The notes under the pieces: generated by a model
The model's database searches: none
What the model saw: only the letters and a program-made list of their open reading frames with translations
Told to the model about the DNA's origin: nothing
Program-made: the position numbers and the translations under genes
Assembly (NCBI GenBank): GCA_022510385.1
Contig: JAFLTQ010000006.1
Location: forward strand, 62,001 to 126,000
Origin: Muribaculaceae bacterium
GTDB lineage: Bacteria; Bacteroidota; Bacteroidia; Bacteroidales; Muribaculaceae
Direction of reading: 5' to 3'
DNA length: 64,000 nucleotides
Part shown: one piece after another, positions 9,685-20,336 of the stretch
Layout: the number at the start of each line of letters is the position of its first letter
How positions within the stretch are numbered: position 1 is the stretch's first letter

Positions 9685-10044
9685 CTACATACCCAATATA
9701 GCCGTTGGAGCAATACCTAATATGATACATAGAGCACGAGCAATACGTAGTGTTGGTTCTGACCTACCACTAATATAATCATTCACTCTTGAAGGACTAA
9801 CACCAAGTTCTTTGGCTAATTGTTTTTGGGTCATACCTCTCTCTTCTATTGAAAGACTTATCAATTCACCTAAAGATGGCTTTTCTATAGGATAATGAAT
9901 CTTCTCATAATTTTCAACTACATCAGAGACAATCGACAATTCGATAGCACTTGCTTCAGTAGCCAGAGTTTCGTCCGTCACTTGAGGTAATAGCTCCTCT
10001 ATACGATTGAGTGCATATTCATATTGCTGTTTTGAAATTTCCAT
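9685..10044 (-). CDS. higA: HigA-like antitoxin (XRE HTH)
   Basis: RGMTQKQLAKELGVSPSRVNDYISGRSEPTLRIARALCIILGI; adjacent to HigB toxin. Confidence 0.85.
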   Translation of the reverse strand: MEISKQQYEYALNRIEELLPQVTDETLATEASAIELSIVSDVVENYEKIHYPIEKPSLGELISLSIEERGMTQKQLAKELGVSPSRVNDYISGRSEPTLRIARALCIILGIAPTAILGM

Positions 10045-10055
10045 ACTAGTCTATT

Positions 10056-10355
10056 TTATATAGTTGAACAATCTATTTTATCATATTCTTTGTGAGTACC
10101 GACAAATCTTATGTAAATTCTATTTATGGTAAATTTTATAACCACTACTAATCTATAATTGTTACCTTTGATATTAAAAACATAATGTTGATTCCCTACA
10201 TAATCAGTCGATGGGAAATCTAATTTTATATCTGAAATACTATGCCACTCTGCATGTTGAGCAATGTCATACCAACGCTCTAATGCAATTCTCGAATCCT
10301 CCATTCCTGGAGTTTCAAAGAATTCTTTTAATTTTTTATGAGATATAATATGCAT
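10056..10355 (-). CDS. higB: HigB-like mRNA interferase toxin
   Basis: LERWYDIAQHAEWHSISDIKLDFPSTDYVGNQHYVFNIKGNNYRLVVVIKF..IYIRFVGTHKEYDKI. Start chosen at MHIISHKKL because a -7 box TAACTTTG (10378-10371, minus) overlaps the longer ORF. Confidence 0.88.
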   Translation of the reverse strand: MHIISHKKLKEFFETPGMEDSRIALERWYDIAQHAEWHSISDIKLDFPSTDYVGNQHYVFNIKGNNYRLVVVIKFTINRIYIRFVGTHKEYDKIDCSTI

Positions 10356-10528
10356 AACTTCTTTTCTCTGCAAAGTTAATAATAAATTCTGTCATACAAT
10401 ATATTTTATATAAATAATTTTGTAATTCAAATTAAAATCTATTTCAGTGAAGAGTCCAAGTGACTATCTCTGAAAAAGGTTTACAGATTTGAGAGGGTTA
10501 AACTAAACTTACTTACAACATATTCATT

Positions 10529-10780
10529 GGTGAACTAAATCACCTTACTACAAAAATATTAAAGACCGATTCTTCCGTAATAGATGAACCGGTCTTTATA
10601 AATCTACAAAATTACAAATCCCTGAAATCCTCCAAAAGGTGTACTTCAGTTTAGTCTTACCATGTACTACAAAAAAATAAAGACCGATTCTTCTGTAACA
10701 GATGAACCGGTCTTTAAAGATCCACAAAAGTACTAACCCTTGGATTCCTCCAAAAAAGGTACACTTCAGTTATTGCTTAC
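10529..10780. repeat. Hairpin-containing direct repeat, copies 2 and 3 in tandem (right flank of TA cassette)
   Basis: Two head-to-tail copies of the 9081-9222 unit; copy 3 is near-identical, copy 2 diverged. Confidence 0.85.
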
Positions 10781-10888
10781 CTTACAGAGGGAGGATTTGA
10801 TGTTCCAGCACACTTAGATGTTGCTTTCCGAGCTTAAGAGCCAAGAAAACCTTGTTAGTATCTTTATCAGTAATCATAAAGGAATGAA

Positions 10889-11461
10889 TTAAGGTAGGGG
10901 AAAGGTTTGAGAGGATGAAAAAGATTGGGGAGAAGCGAAGTTAGTGGAAGAGATAGTCTCTGACGAGTGGACAATTATTTCAGTTGGAGATTTAGATATT
11001 TTAATAGATAAATTATCTTTTAAAGGCCCTGAATAAAAATTGTTATTGAAAGATTGAAAATAGTTTGTTCTCAATTTGGCTGCTTCAACTGGGGGAATTA
11101 TTTCTGGAGAATTGAAGACGAGTGATTCATTTAGGATTTCCTTTTCTCCATATTGAAACAATCTTGAAATTATAGCTTGTTTTATTTGGTCAACAGTTAT
11201 TTGATCTGCAGCAATAATTTCTATGGGCCATTCTATTGAATAGTAATAAGATACAGGTTTAATACCATTGATGGTTTCAAAATCGTTAGAAAATTGGCAA
11301 ACATAAGTTTTGGTTTCAAACCCATTTTCCCATTTACGATAATCTTTAATCTCAAGAGTATCTGAAAGCTCTTTATTAATATTTTTAAAAGCATTGATAT
11401 TAGAGGAAGAAAGTAATAAGCAAACGAGCAATGTTATATTTTTTAAAATTTTAGATTCCAC
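10889..11461 (-). CDS. Hypothetical secreted protein
   Basis: N-terminal signal-like segment KNITLLVCLLLSSSNINAF; AT-rich. Confidence 0.6.
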   Translation of the reverse strand: MESKILKNITLLVCLLLSSSNINAFKNINKELSDTLEIKDYRKWENGFETKTYVCQFSNDFETINGIKPVSYYYSIEWPIEIIAADQITVDQIKQAIISRLFQYGEKEILNESLVFNSPEIIPPVEAAKLRTNYFQSFNNNFYSGPLKDNLSIKISKSPTEIIVHSSETISSTNFASPQSFSSSQTFPLP

Positions 11462-11648
11462 GAGATAATAATTTAATAAGAAAACAATAAAATATGATGA
11501 AATTAATAAGAAAGATAATTTTATGTAAGTGCAATAATAGAAGAAAGATAAGAAAAAGAGAGTTGATATAAAACCGATTATATTGAATTGAAGGAATGTG
11601 AAATTACCAAGTTTATATCCAACTCTCTAATTTAAAACGGTAAGTTTA

Positions 11649-12470
11649 TTAATAAAAATAATTGTTTTTAAAAGAATCTATGCAATAATTATTTTGTCTT
11701 TTTCGGTAACTATCAAAAAACCATCCCCATTTATTGAAATATTGAATTACAGATTTAATATGCATCTTAAGAAGTTTCTTACTATGATAAGAGCCTTTAT
11801 CATATTCATGATAAATGGAAACTTCAGGGAAGAAAACCGTTTTGGAAACTTGTCCAATCCGACGACAAAGGTCCACATCTTCAGCATACATAAAGAATCG
11901 ATCATCGAATCCCCCGGTTTTCTCTAATACTGAATTACGAAGAACCATAAAACAACCTGAGAGAACCGGCACTTCCATTATTTTGTTATAACCCGTCCAA
12001 TGCATCTCGTATTGAGCATCCATTTTTTTTATAAGAGATTCAGGGAGAAATCTTCGAAATAATAGGTTGGCAGGATGAGGAAGAAGTTTGCAAAGATATT
12101 GAATGTCTCCATTAGGATAAAGCACTTTCGGCATTAATTGTCCTATGTCAGGATGTTCTTCCATATATTTAAGGATCGGAGAAATAATATCTCCCTTCCA
12201 ATATACATCAGGATTAATTACTATATGATATTTGAACCCTTTACGGATTGATCTTTTAATTCCGACATTATGCCCTTTGCCATATCCTACATTTACGATA
12301 CTATAGATATAACGTGCTTTAGGGAATTCATCAGCTATTTCCCTAAGTTCATCTGTGGAAGAATTGTCAATGATATATATTTTATCAATCGGGGATTCTT
12401 CTATATCCTTAAGGATACGACGCAGATCGTCAGGATGAGTATGATATGTAACTATTGAAGCAGATATCAT
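11649..12470 (-). CDS. Family 2 glycosyltransferase (rhamnosyltransferase-like)
   Basis: SASIVTYHTHPDDLRRILKDIEES..IYIIDNSSTDELREI; YAEDVDLCRRIGQVSKTVFFPEVSIYHEYDKGSY. Confidence 0.88.
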   Translation of the reverse strand: MISASIVTYHTHPDDLRRILKDIEESPIDKIYIIDNSSTDELREIADEFPKARYIYSIVNVGYGKGHNVGIKRSIRKGFKYHIVINPDVYWKGDIISPILKYMEEHPDIGQLMPKVLYPNGDIQYLCKLLPHPANLLFRRFLPESLIKKMDAQYEMHWTGYNKIMEVPVLSGCFMVLRNSVLEKTGGFDDRFFMYAEDVDLCRRIGQVSKTVFFPEVSIYHEYDKGSYHSKKLLKMHIKSVIQYFNKWGWFFDSYRKRQNNYCIDSFKNNYFY

Positions 12471-12505
12471 AATTACACTTTATATTAAAACAAGGAGGTT
12501 ATCTT

Positions 12506-13123
12506 CTATAATACTTTGTCCCAAACATTTTTTTCAAAATTAAATCTTTTGATTATTTTAGCGGGCGAACCGACAGCAATACAATAAGCGGGGATATCTT
12601 TATTAACTACACTATGAGCTCCAATGATTGACCCTTCACCTATATTTACGCCAGGCATAATAATTACTCCTTCCCCTATCCAAACTTTATCCTTTATATT
12701 AACTTCTTTTGAATAATAAGGCCTTAAAATTGGAGGAATAAAAGGTTGTTTATCTCTAGAGTCTGTGGAATACAAACCGTGGCTGTTGTCAGATATATAG
12801 ACATTGGAGGCAATAAGAACATCATTCCCAATTGTTATATTTGTCAAGGCTGAAATGTGTACAAAGTCATTTATTTGGATGTTATTTCCTAATCTAATTT
12901 TAACAGACTTATCACCGTCAGAAATAAAAGCCTCCAATCTACAATATTTACCAGTCGTCAATTTCTTCCCAAATTGTATCATATTTTTACCACGAATAGT
13001 TATTGGTAATCGAATTAATCTTTGGTGTGGAAAAAATAAGAGAGTAATTAATTTTAAAAAGATAAGATGGATAATTTGAAAAAGAGAATAATTATTGTGA
13101 ATTTTATAAACAATGCGAGTCAT
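12506..13123 (-). CDS. Hexapeptide-repeat (LbH) acyltransferase
   Basis: KVWIGEGVIIMPGVNIGEGSIIGAHSVVNKDIPAYCIAVGSPAKIIKRFN. Confidence 0.9.
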   Translation of the reverse strand: MTRIVYKIHNNYSLFQIIHLIFLKLITLLFFPHQRLIRLPITIRGKNMIQFGKKLTTGKYCRLEAFISDGDKSVKIRLGNNIQINDFVHISALTNITIGNDVLIASNVYISDNSHGLYSTDSRDKQPFIPPILRPYYSKEVNIKDKVWIGEGVIIMPGVNIGEGSIIGAHSVVNKDIPAYCIAVGSPAKIIKRFNFEKNVWDKVL

Positions 13124-14260
13124 TTAAGATAATAGGGTTTTAAATAAATCTTCGTAACCTGATATGATATTATTCATATTATCGTCAGCTACAGGTTGAG
13201 AAGAGAAATGATAAACATTATGAGAATAAAGTTCAATTATTAGGTTTGCTAATTTTTTAGCATCATTAGGGTTAAAATAGGCTACATGATTAGCTCCTTC
13301 AGCAGTTTCTTTAGCATAAGGTAGATCAGCTAAAATCATTGGTTTCCCGGTAGCTTTAAATTCTGATATTGGAAGTCCCCATGTTTCAAGCCGAGATGGG
13401 AATATTAAGACATCCATCTTTGAATACCAATCATTCATTTCTTCAGATGGAATTAATCCTGTAAATTTTATATTAGGAATTTGTTTATACTTGTTATATA
13501 TGTACTTAGAATATGAATTCTCAGAACCATCAATAGTGAGAAAGATTTTAATATCTTTTATTCTGTTTTCATAAATAATCTTGGCAGCTTCACAAACAGT
13601 TTCAAAATTTTTAAAGGGACGAGGAAGGGATGGGAAAAAGAAATTTACATAATTTTTCCGTTTAAATTGAATGTTAAATGAGATATTTTCAATATTTTTT
13701 GTTTGATCTTCAGGTTTTGCAACAATGAATTTAGTCTCATCTATTTTTAGTTTTTCAGATAAAGCACCTTTCAACCATTTTTGTTGAACAATACAAAATT
13801 TATTTTTTTTAATATTGATTTTATACAGATATTTATAGAATAAAGAAAATAGGATATATGTTTTATCGAATTTTAAATCAGATATTTTGAGTTTATTAAA
13901 GACAGATGGATTATGCATATATACGGCACGACGTTCGGCTTTTACAGAGGGTGTTATATCATGTAGGGATAGCCAAAGATAAGGATTTAATTTTTTTGAA
14001 AGTTTTTTGAAATAGAAATATTCATAATAAATTCTTAAAAAATAACTTTTTATACTTTTAGGGAATTCTAAATATTCAATGTTAGGGAAATTACATAAGT
14101 TTTTATTGTGCACTAAAGCGATTATTCTATAATTTTTAGAAATAGGGCTTCCACTTAAAAAATTTAAGCAATTTCGTAATATAGTTAAAGAGCCTCCGCT
14201 TCTTAGATTTATAGCTGAAATTATAATTATATCCTTTTTATTTATTTTATTATTAGACAT
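13124..14260 (-). CDS. Family 4 glycosyltransferase
   Basis: DVLIFPSRLETWGLPISEFKATGKPMILADLPYAKETAEGANHVAYFNPND. Confidence 0.88.
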   Translation of the reverse strand: MSNNKINKKDIIIISAINLRSGGSLTILRNCLNFLSGSPISKNYRIIALVHNKNLCNFPNIEYLEFPKSIKSYFLRIYYEYFYFKKLSKKLNPYLWLSLHDITPSVKAERRAVYMHNPSVFNKLKISDLKFDKTYILFSLFYKYLYKINIKKNKFCIVQQKWLKGALSEKLKIDETKFIVAKPEDQTKNIENISFNIQFKRKNYVNFFFPSLPRPFKNFETVCEAAKIIYENRIKDIKIFLTIDGSENSYSKYIYNKYKQIPNIKFTGLIPSEEMNDWYSKMDVLIFPSRLETWGLPISEFKATGKPMILADLPYAKETAEGANHVAYFNPNDAKKLANLIIELYSHNVYHFSSQPVADDNMNNIISGYEDLFKTLLS

Positions 14261-14269
14261 ATTATTAAA

Positions 14270-15115
14270 TTACTTTTTAAAAATACTCAAATTACACAGA
14301 ATTTTTTTGAGTTTTATTTTAAATTTAAAAAATGTAATATAAATATAAGCTACTGGGAATAAAAAAGCATACCTATCTTTGGTAATTTCTAAGATTCCAT
14401 TTTTTGTGTCTTCAATCCTGAAAGATACATCTTTATTATTAATTAAATCTGAAAATAAATTTAATGTATGTGTGAGTTTAGTGTTTAATACATAAAAAAA
14501 GGTATTATGATCGGAATACTTTAACATAAAATCATTATCTGTTCCATAAAAATTAATTTTTTCGTTATACCCTGGAAATTTTTCTTTAAGATATTGAACA
14601 TTAATGCACATACCACTATTAATAGCAGTTGAATGTTTTGCTTTTATTAGGCCGTTTTTAATAAATTTTATTCTTTTACCAAATATAAAAAATTGTTTAG
14701 CCGGACTAACTAATTGATTATTAAAATATATTTGAGGTAAAATTAAATTAGGAATATCAAATATTGATTTAAACACAGAATTTAATTCATTAAAATATAC
14801 ATCTGTTAGGTTAGTATCATCATCCAGAAGTATTAACCAACTAGTTGAGACTAGTGAGATGATATAATTATAAATTTTAGAAAGAGGAGTGTTTTCTATA
14901 GCAGGAATATATCTTATTTTAGTATCTTTAAATGATAAAGAAAAATTATTAATTTCCTCTTTAGAATTATATTCTGATGAATTGTCCCAAATTATTAATT
15001 CATTTACGTTATCTTCTTTTTTTAAGAAGTTTCTTAAAGATTGAAGAGTAATTGAATCATTAATATTTTTTTTATAAATTACAACTAAAATAGTTTTTGA
15101 GTCTCTAGCTTGCAT
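14270..15115 (-). CDS. Family 2 glycosyltransferase-like
   Basis: NELIIWDNSSEYNSKEEI...WLILLDDDTNLTDVYF; NFYGTDNDFMLKYSD. Confidence 0.75.
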   Translation of the reverse strand: MQARDSKTILVVIYKKNINDSITLQSLRNFLKKEDNVNELIIWDNSSEYNSKEEINNFSLSFKDTKIRYIPAIENTPLSKIYNYIISLVSTSWLILLDDDTNLTDVYFNELNSVFKSIFDIPNLILPQIYFNNQLVSPAKQFFIFGKRIKFIKNGLIKAKHSTAINSGMCINVQYLKEKFPGYNEKINFYGTDNDFMLKYSDHNTFFYVLNTKLTHTLNLFSDLINNKDVSFRIEDTKNGILEITKDRYAFLFPVAYIYITFFKFKIKLKKILCNLSIFKK

Positions 15116-16391
15116 ATTTATTAGAAGATAAATAAATATTTTTATTCTTATGTTTCCTATAATTTATATAATAAATAAGAATTATCCAATTAAATATTGA
15201 ATATAAGTCTTTTGATAGATAAATAAATAAAATTAAAAATAAAAGGAGATAGAAGTTATTATATTCTTTAAGGTTATTTATTTTTCTTAAAGTAAATAAT
15301 TTATATATTTGAATCGAATATAATAATAGAGATCCAATTATTCCCCAACAAAAAAGAAACCGAATGTAACCAATATCTGTATCCATATAAGTACCACCAA
15401 ATCCATTAGATATTCGATTATCACCAATTAAATATGTAGATATTTTATCAGGAAAAATGTACATACTTTTCATAACTTCCCCAGTTTGAAAATCCAAATT
15501 TCCATTTTCAATTAAATTTATAAATATTTCAAATGCCCACAGAAAAGTGGTATTATTATCATTATTTTTGTAAAAGTATAGAAAAATTATTATTAAGATT
15601 AGAAAGAAAACAAATACGTATATAATTAATTTTATTATATTTAATAAATTTTTCTTAATAAATTCATAGGAAATTATGAAGATACTCAATCCAAATACAA
15701 TGAAATAAGATCTTCCAGATAGAACGCCGCAAATCAAAAATAATATTAAACTACATATACTAAAATTAAATCTATTTTTTGTTTTAATATTAATCAAACA
15801 TGCGAATGATGCTAAACCATACATTATAGCCATATTTGCATATTGAAGTTCTGGTTTTGCTATCGCTAAAAGTCTAAAAGAACCAAAATGTTCAAGTTTA
15901 TCTATTTCCTTACCACCAAAGTAATTAAGGAAGATTTCTCTAAAGGTATCATTAAAAAAAATAACTAAAGATAATATTCCTTGAATATCAAAACATATAA
16001 TAATAAAAAAAAAGAATTTATCAGGTGTAATTTTAATTTTTTTTTGGTCAAGTAAAATAAAGAGAGGATAGACAGCAAGAGGGTAAATATACCATAATAT
16101 TATTTGTTTTTCCGGATAGAAATCAAAACTCTGATTATATACTTTAGAGAATAAACTAAATATGAATAAAAGGCTAATTAAACTATAGTAATTTGAAATA
16201 TAGTAAGGAATATGGGTTCTTTTTATTAAAAAAAGAAATAGTCCAACTACTGCAAGGATATAATCAGAGGATAAAGGTATAAAAGGGAATCTGATAGGAA
16301 ATAAATAAAAGAATAAGAGTACAATTATAGATATGCCTATTTGAATTTTTTGCGGGTAAATAATAAGTCTGATATTTTTTGTATTTATCAT
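15105..16391 (-). CDS. Multi-pass membrane protein, O-antigen/capsule polymerase (Wzy-like)
   Basis: About 10 hydrophobic segments, polysaccharide-cluster context. Confidence 0.7.
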   Translation of the reverse strand: MINTKNIRLIIYPQKIQIGISIIVLLFFYLFPIRFPFIPLSSDYILAVVGLFLFLIKRTHIPYYISNYYSLISLLFIFSLFSKVYNQSFDFYPEKQIILWYIYPLAVYPLFILLDQKKIKITPDKFFFFIIICFDIQGILSLVIFFNDTFREIFLNYFGGKEIDKLEHFGSFRLLAIAKPELQYANMAIMYGLASFACLINIKTKNRFNFSICSLILFLICGVLSGRSYFIVFGLSIFIISYEFIKKNLLNIIKLIIYVFVFFLILIIIFLYFYKNNDNNTTFLWAFEIFINLIENGNLDFQTGEVMKSMYIFPDKISTYLIGDNRISNGFGGTYMDTDIGYIRFLFCWGIIGSLLLYSIQIYKLFTLRKINNLKEYNNFYLLLFLILFIYLSKDLYSIFNWIILIYYINYRKHKNKNIYLSSNKYAS

Positions 16392-16461
16392 ACGTTTTAT
16401 ATTAATACCAAACAGTAATTAATCAATTTTTATAATAGATTACAATAGTAACTATACCTTA

Positions 16462-17424
16462 TTAAAATTTAATCCCTGAGATAGGTAATCTAAAAAATTC
16501 AAAAATTTTTCTTGGCACTTGGAGAATGGAGGCTGTAGCACATTTCCAATAAGAGTATCTATAATTTAAATCATTATATATATCATATAAAATATTTCTA
16601 AATTGATCTTCTTTTAATATTCTTTTTAAATAAATTAAATATAAAGTAAAAGGCCTTAATAATATTTTATTCTTTTTATAGAAATTTTCAGCTGAATAAA
16701 ATACTTTAATTCTGGATAATAATTTTTTACTATCTATAATTTCATTAAAACTAAGGGAATTGGGTCGAATGATATAGATATAAAATTGTTGAGGGATAAA
16801 TTTAATTTTCGTTGAATAAAAACCAGTCAAAATTGAAAAATACATATCGTTAGCAACCTCGGATTCTTGAAATTTAATAGAATATTTCTTAATAAATTCA
16901 TATGAAAACAATTTAGACCAGGGTTGATATACGCAGTATTTTAAATATTTATTAAGTTCTTTTTCTATTTTGCATAGCCTTTTTATATTTTTGATTTTTA
17001 GCGAATTATAGGTATTGCTTTTATATTCGGAAATACATTTTTCTTGAAAAAATAATATATCATAAGAATGATATAGTTCAGTATAATTATCCCAAATAAA
17101 TGCAGCGTTTTCTATAAGAAGATCGTCACTATCAACAAATATTATCCATTTGCCCTTGGCTTTTTCTAATCCATAATTTCTTGCAGCTCCTGCTCCTTTA
17201 TTATAATCAAAATAATAGAATTCAAATGACTTATATTCACTTTCTATTTCTTTAACTTTATTTTTATTAAATTCATTACTATTGTCATCAACAATTATTA
17301 CCTGTATATCTTCTCTTATCGGAATTGTACTTAAACAATTCTTCAAAAGATCTGGAATGTTATTATGAGGAATAATTATTGTATAACGTGTTAAGGTAGA
17401 GCTGTGCATTCTATACTCTTTCAT
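16462..17424 (-). CDS. Family 2 glycosyltransferase
   Basis: TIIIPHNNIPDLLKNCLSTIPIREDIQVIIVDDNSNE; AAGARNYG-like GAGAARNYGLEKAKGKWIIFVDSDD. Confidence 0.9.
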   Translation of the reverse strand: MKEYRMHSSTLTRYTIIIPHNNIPDLLKNCLSTIPIREDIQVIIVDDNSNEFNKNKVKEIESEYKSFEFYYFDYNKGAGAARNYGLEKAKGKWIIFVDSDDLLIENAAFIWDNYTELYHSYDILFFQEKCISEYKSNTYNSLKIKNIKRLCKIEKELNKYLKYCVYQPWSKLFSYEFIKKYSIKFQESEVANDMYFSILTGFYSTKIKFIPQQFYIYIIRPNSLSFNEIIDSKKLLSRIKVFYSAENFYKKNKILLRPFTLYLIYLKRILKEDQFRNILYDIYNDLNYRYSYWKCATASILQVPRKIFEFFRLPISGIKF

Positions 17425-17460
17425 ATCTTTAACTTTTTATGAAATTTTTAAAATAAAGAA

Positions 17461-18145
17461 TTAAACAATTTTATCTCTTGTCCATACAATATTTTCTTTA
17501 ATAATTTTGGCAGGTCTTCCTACGATAAGACAATTTTTCCGGGTATTCTTTATTTGTTGTCGTATCACTACCAATAACACAGCCATCACCGATTACACTT
17601 CCTTTCATTATTTTTGTATTTGGAGCAATCCAAATATGATTTCCAATTTTTATATTTTTGGGGATTATTTATTCTTCTCCCCGATAATTTGTTAAAAATA
17701 GGATGACCATCTGAATTTCTGATTTTAATTGAATTAGAAAACATACAATCTTCTCCTATTATTATATTCCCCTTGTGTTCTTGGGCTGTTATTTCAACAT
17801 TTTTAGTTATAGTTGTTTTTCCCTATAATTATCAGGTTATCATTCCCTTCAAATCTGAATTTACAATTAGGACCAACACTACAATGTTTTCCATTTATGA
17901 ATTGATCGTTATTACCTCGAATGTACAATAAAGCGTTTTTTATGGAGGTGTCATTCTTTATAATAATGAGATTATTTCTGCCAATATAATCTTTTTTAGG
18001 TTAACATATCCATTAGACTTAATTTTAACGAAAAAAATCTATTTTTAAATTTGATATATTCCTTATAATATAACCTAAAATATAATTATTTTTAACAAGT
18101 TTTTCTAATTTATAAAGGATAATAATTATACCATAACTATTAAAG
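17461..18145 (-). pseudogene. Hexapeptide-repeat acyltransferase (colanic-acid-type), multiply frameshifted
   Basis: Minus-strand fragments in different frames: KHCSVGPNCKFRFEGNDNLIIIGKN, GNIIIGEDCMFSNSIKIRNSDGHPIFN, KIGNHIWIAPNTKIMKGSVIGDGCVIGSDTTTNKEYP, GRPAKIIKENIVWTRDKIV*. Confidence 0.8.
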
Positions 18146-18187
18146 AGGCATTATAACTACAATGAAGCAGATAATGAGATTTAACTC

Positions 18188-19105
18188 TTATTTTAAAAGT
18201 TTAAATAGATCATATTTATTATAAACCTTTAGAATCTGAATATCATTTAAATTATCTCCTTGAACATTGATATTTAAAAGTCCTATATCTTGCATATCCA
18301 TATTTGTAATAAAATCTTCTCCAAGATTGCTATGGGTTGTTGCTTTACAAACTTCTGTGCCATTTTTAAGAGCCATGGCGTTGAACCATACATCATCAGC
18401 TGTAGGACAAATATCTAAAAAAACATCTTGATTCATGACCTCAGGATCTAAAGAGTGAGGAGGATATAAAGTACCTCCACCTCCTGTAAAGAAAAGGTGC
18501 TTGTTATTTTTTGTCGAAGCACTGCACCAATTCCAATTATTATATGGATTCAAATTACCAGATTTGTTAAAAGTCATAACATGAGTTCTTGCGGCATGGA
18601 TAGCCATTGGATTGTCAAGATATGATCTAACTAGACTATCTATCAAGTTACAGTCATATAATAAGTCATCGTCTACGGTAATTATCAAATCGTTAGGGAA
18701 TAAAGATAAAGAGGGAATAAGTTTTTTATAAGATCTTAGATCCTCGCATTGTTTGATTATTAAACCTCTTTTCTCCTGAATTTTAAGGGAAGCTGGAAGA
18801 TTTTTAAGATTATAGTTTTTATCAATCCATAATACTATTTTGTTAGCTTTAACAGTTTGTTGAAACAAGCTTTCTATTGTTGTCCATACTTCCTCTATTC
18901 TCTTTCCATAAGAAGTTAAAGAAATAATTAATTCTTTACCGTCAACTAACTCATTGGAAACACCCAATGACTTATCATTCAGCAAAGAGTATTGGAGACT
19001 TATTTTTTTTTGATTAAAATTAATGTTATATAATACATTATACAGGTAATTTACCTGATTGGTTGCATTATTTATTTTATTGAATATTTTTTTTAGAACA
19101 TTCAT
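18188..19105 (-). CDS. Glycosyltransferase-like polysaccharide protein
   Basis: ELIISLTSYGKRIEEVWTTIESLFQQTVKANKIVLWID...NDLIITVDDDLLYD. Confidence 0.75.
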   Translation of the reverse strand: MNVLKKIFNKINNATNQVNYLYNVLYNINFNQKKISLQYSLLNDKSLGVSNELVDGKELIISLTSYGKRIEEVWTTIESLFQQTVKANKIVLWIDKNYNLKNLPASLKIQEKRGLIIKQCEDLRSYKKLIPSLSLFPNDLIITVDDDLLYDCNLIDSLVRSYLDNPMAIHAARTHVMTFNKSGNLNPYNNWNWCSASTKNNKHLFFTGGGGTLYPPHSLDPEVMNQDVFLDICPTADDVWFNAMALKNGTEVCKATTHSNLGEDFITNMDMQDIGLLNINVQGDNLNDIQILKVYNKYDLFKLLK

Positions 19106-19131
19106 AATTTTATGAGATGTGATAAATAAAT

Positions 19132-20181
19132 CTAATTTAAGGAACTTACAAAATTTCTAATCTCGGAGTTAAGATCAGTTTCAGAATGACAATTTTCATT
19201 ATGTATCAAAGCACCTTTAACAAGTTTTTTATGGAATTGAGAATCTTGTATTATCTTTTCAATTGCATCAGCTAAAGCCTTTATATCGCCATCTTCAATG
19301 AGCATACCATTTTCTCCATCTTTAATAGAGTAAGGCATTGCTGAATTATTGAATGCTATGACTGGAAGTCCATGACTCATAGCCTCTTCTATTACCATTC
19401 CATAACCTTCATGCCGTGAAGGGAAGATGAATACATAAGAATCTGTGTAATAATTAATAAGCTGTTCTTGGGAAACAGATCCAATAATATGGATAGATTT
19501 TTCTAAATAATAATCTTGGATTTTTTGTTTTATAAAGTTGACATAATTTTCATCCCGGGTATTACCTACTAAGTTTACTTGTATCTTTTCTTTAGTTTCA
19601 GAAGGAAGGAGATTGATTGCTTCTATTAACAAATCAATACCTTTTCTATAATACATAGTACCTACAAACAACAAATTGAATTTTGTGAAATCTGAGAGTT
19701 TTTGATTTTTTTTAAATATATGACCTATTAAAACCCCTTTTTTATTATTTGATATTTTTTTAATCTCATCAATAACATAGGGATTAGGACAAATAACATC
19801 AGAAGCTTTTTTAATAATGAAATATTCAAGAAATTTCAATTTCTTTCTATTTAGACCTTGATTCTCTTGGTACCTGAAATGATGAATAAGAGGATATATT
19901 TTAATATTACCAACAAGACATTTATATAGAATGAGACTCAATCCTAATTTAATATTGAAAATATTATAAATAACCACACAGTTCTTTTCTTTATTTTTAA
20001 AAAGTTTTTTTAATTTTTGGAATGTGTTCTTGATGGAATCAATATTTTCAAAATCATCATTAATTTCAAGATTAATTTCATCAATTTTTTTTAAGGAATT
20101 AATCAGTATAGAATTGTAAATATGACCACCGGTGATAGGGTGTTCGAAATCATTATTATTAAAAAAAGCTATTATATCCAT
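19132..20181 (-). CDS. Family 4 glycosyltransferase
   Basis: LLFVGTMYYRKGIDLLIEAI; YVFIFPSRHEGYGMVIEEAMSHGLPVIAFNNSA. Confidence 0.92.
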   Translation of the reverse strand: MDIIAFFNNNDFEHPITGGHIYNSILINSLKKIDEINLEINDDFENIDSIKNTFQKLKKLFKNKEKNCVVIYNIFNIKLGLSLILYKCLVGNIKIYPLIHHFRYQENQGLNRKKLKFLEYFIIKKASDVICPNPYVIDEIKKISNNKKGVLIGHIFKKNQKLSDFTKFNLLFVGTMYYRKGIDLLIEAINLLPSETKEKIQVNLVGNTRDENYVNFIKQKIQDYYLEKSIHIIGSVSQEQLINYYTDSYVFIFPSRHEGYGMVIEEAMSHGLPVIAFNNSAMPYSIKDGENGMLIEDGDIKALADAIEKIIQDSQFHKKLVKGALIHNENCHSETDLNSEIRNFVSSLN

Positions 20182-20336
20182 TATTAATTTTAGTCTAAGT
20201 ATAAATGATATATCTGTGCAATTACATATTGTATTTATATTTTTGGCTATTACTGTCTTTTGGGATAGCTTTATATTTCAATTAGATAGTCACTTTCTAA
20301 TAACTAAATTCATAAAAAATACAAATTATAATTATT

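Noticed and set aside
9081-10780. Integron attC sites flanking a TA cassette
   Set aside because: Repeats are similar-sized imperfect palindromes, but I could not place the R'/R'' core (GTTRRRY/RYYYAAC) and there is no integrase in view.
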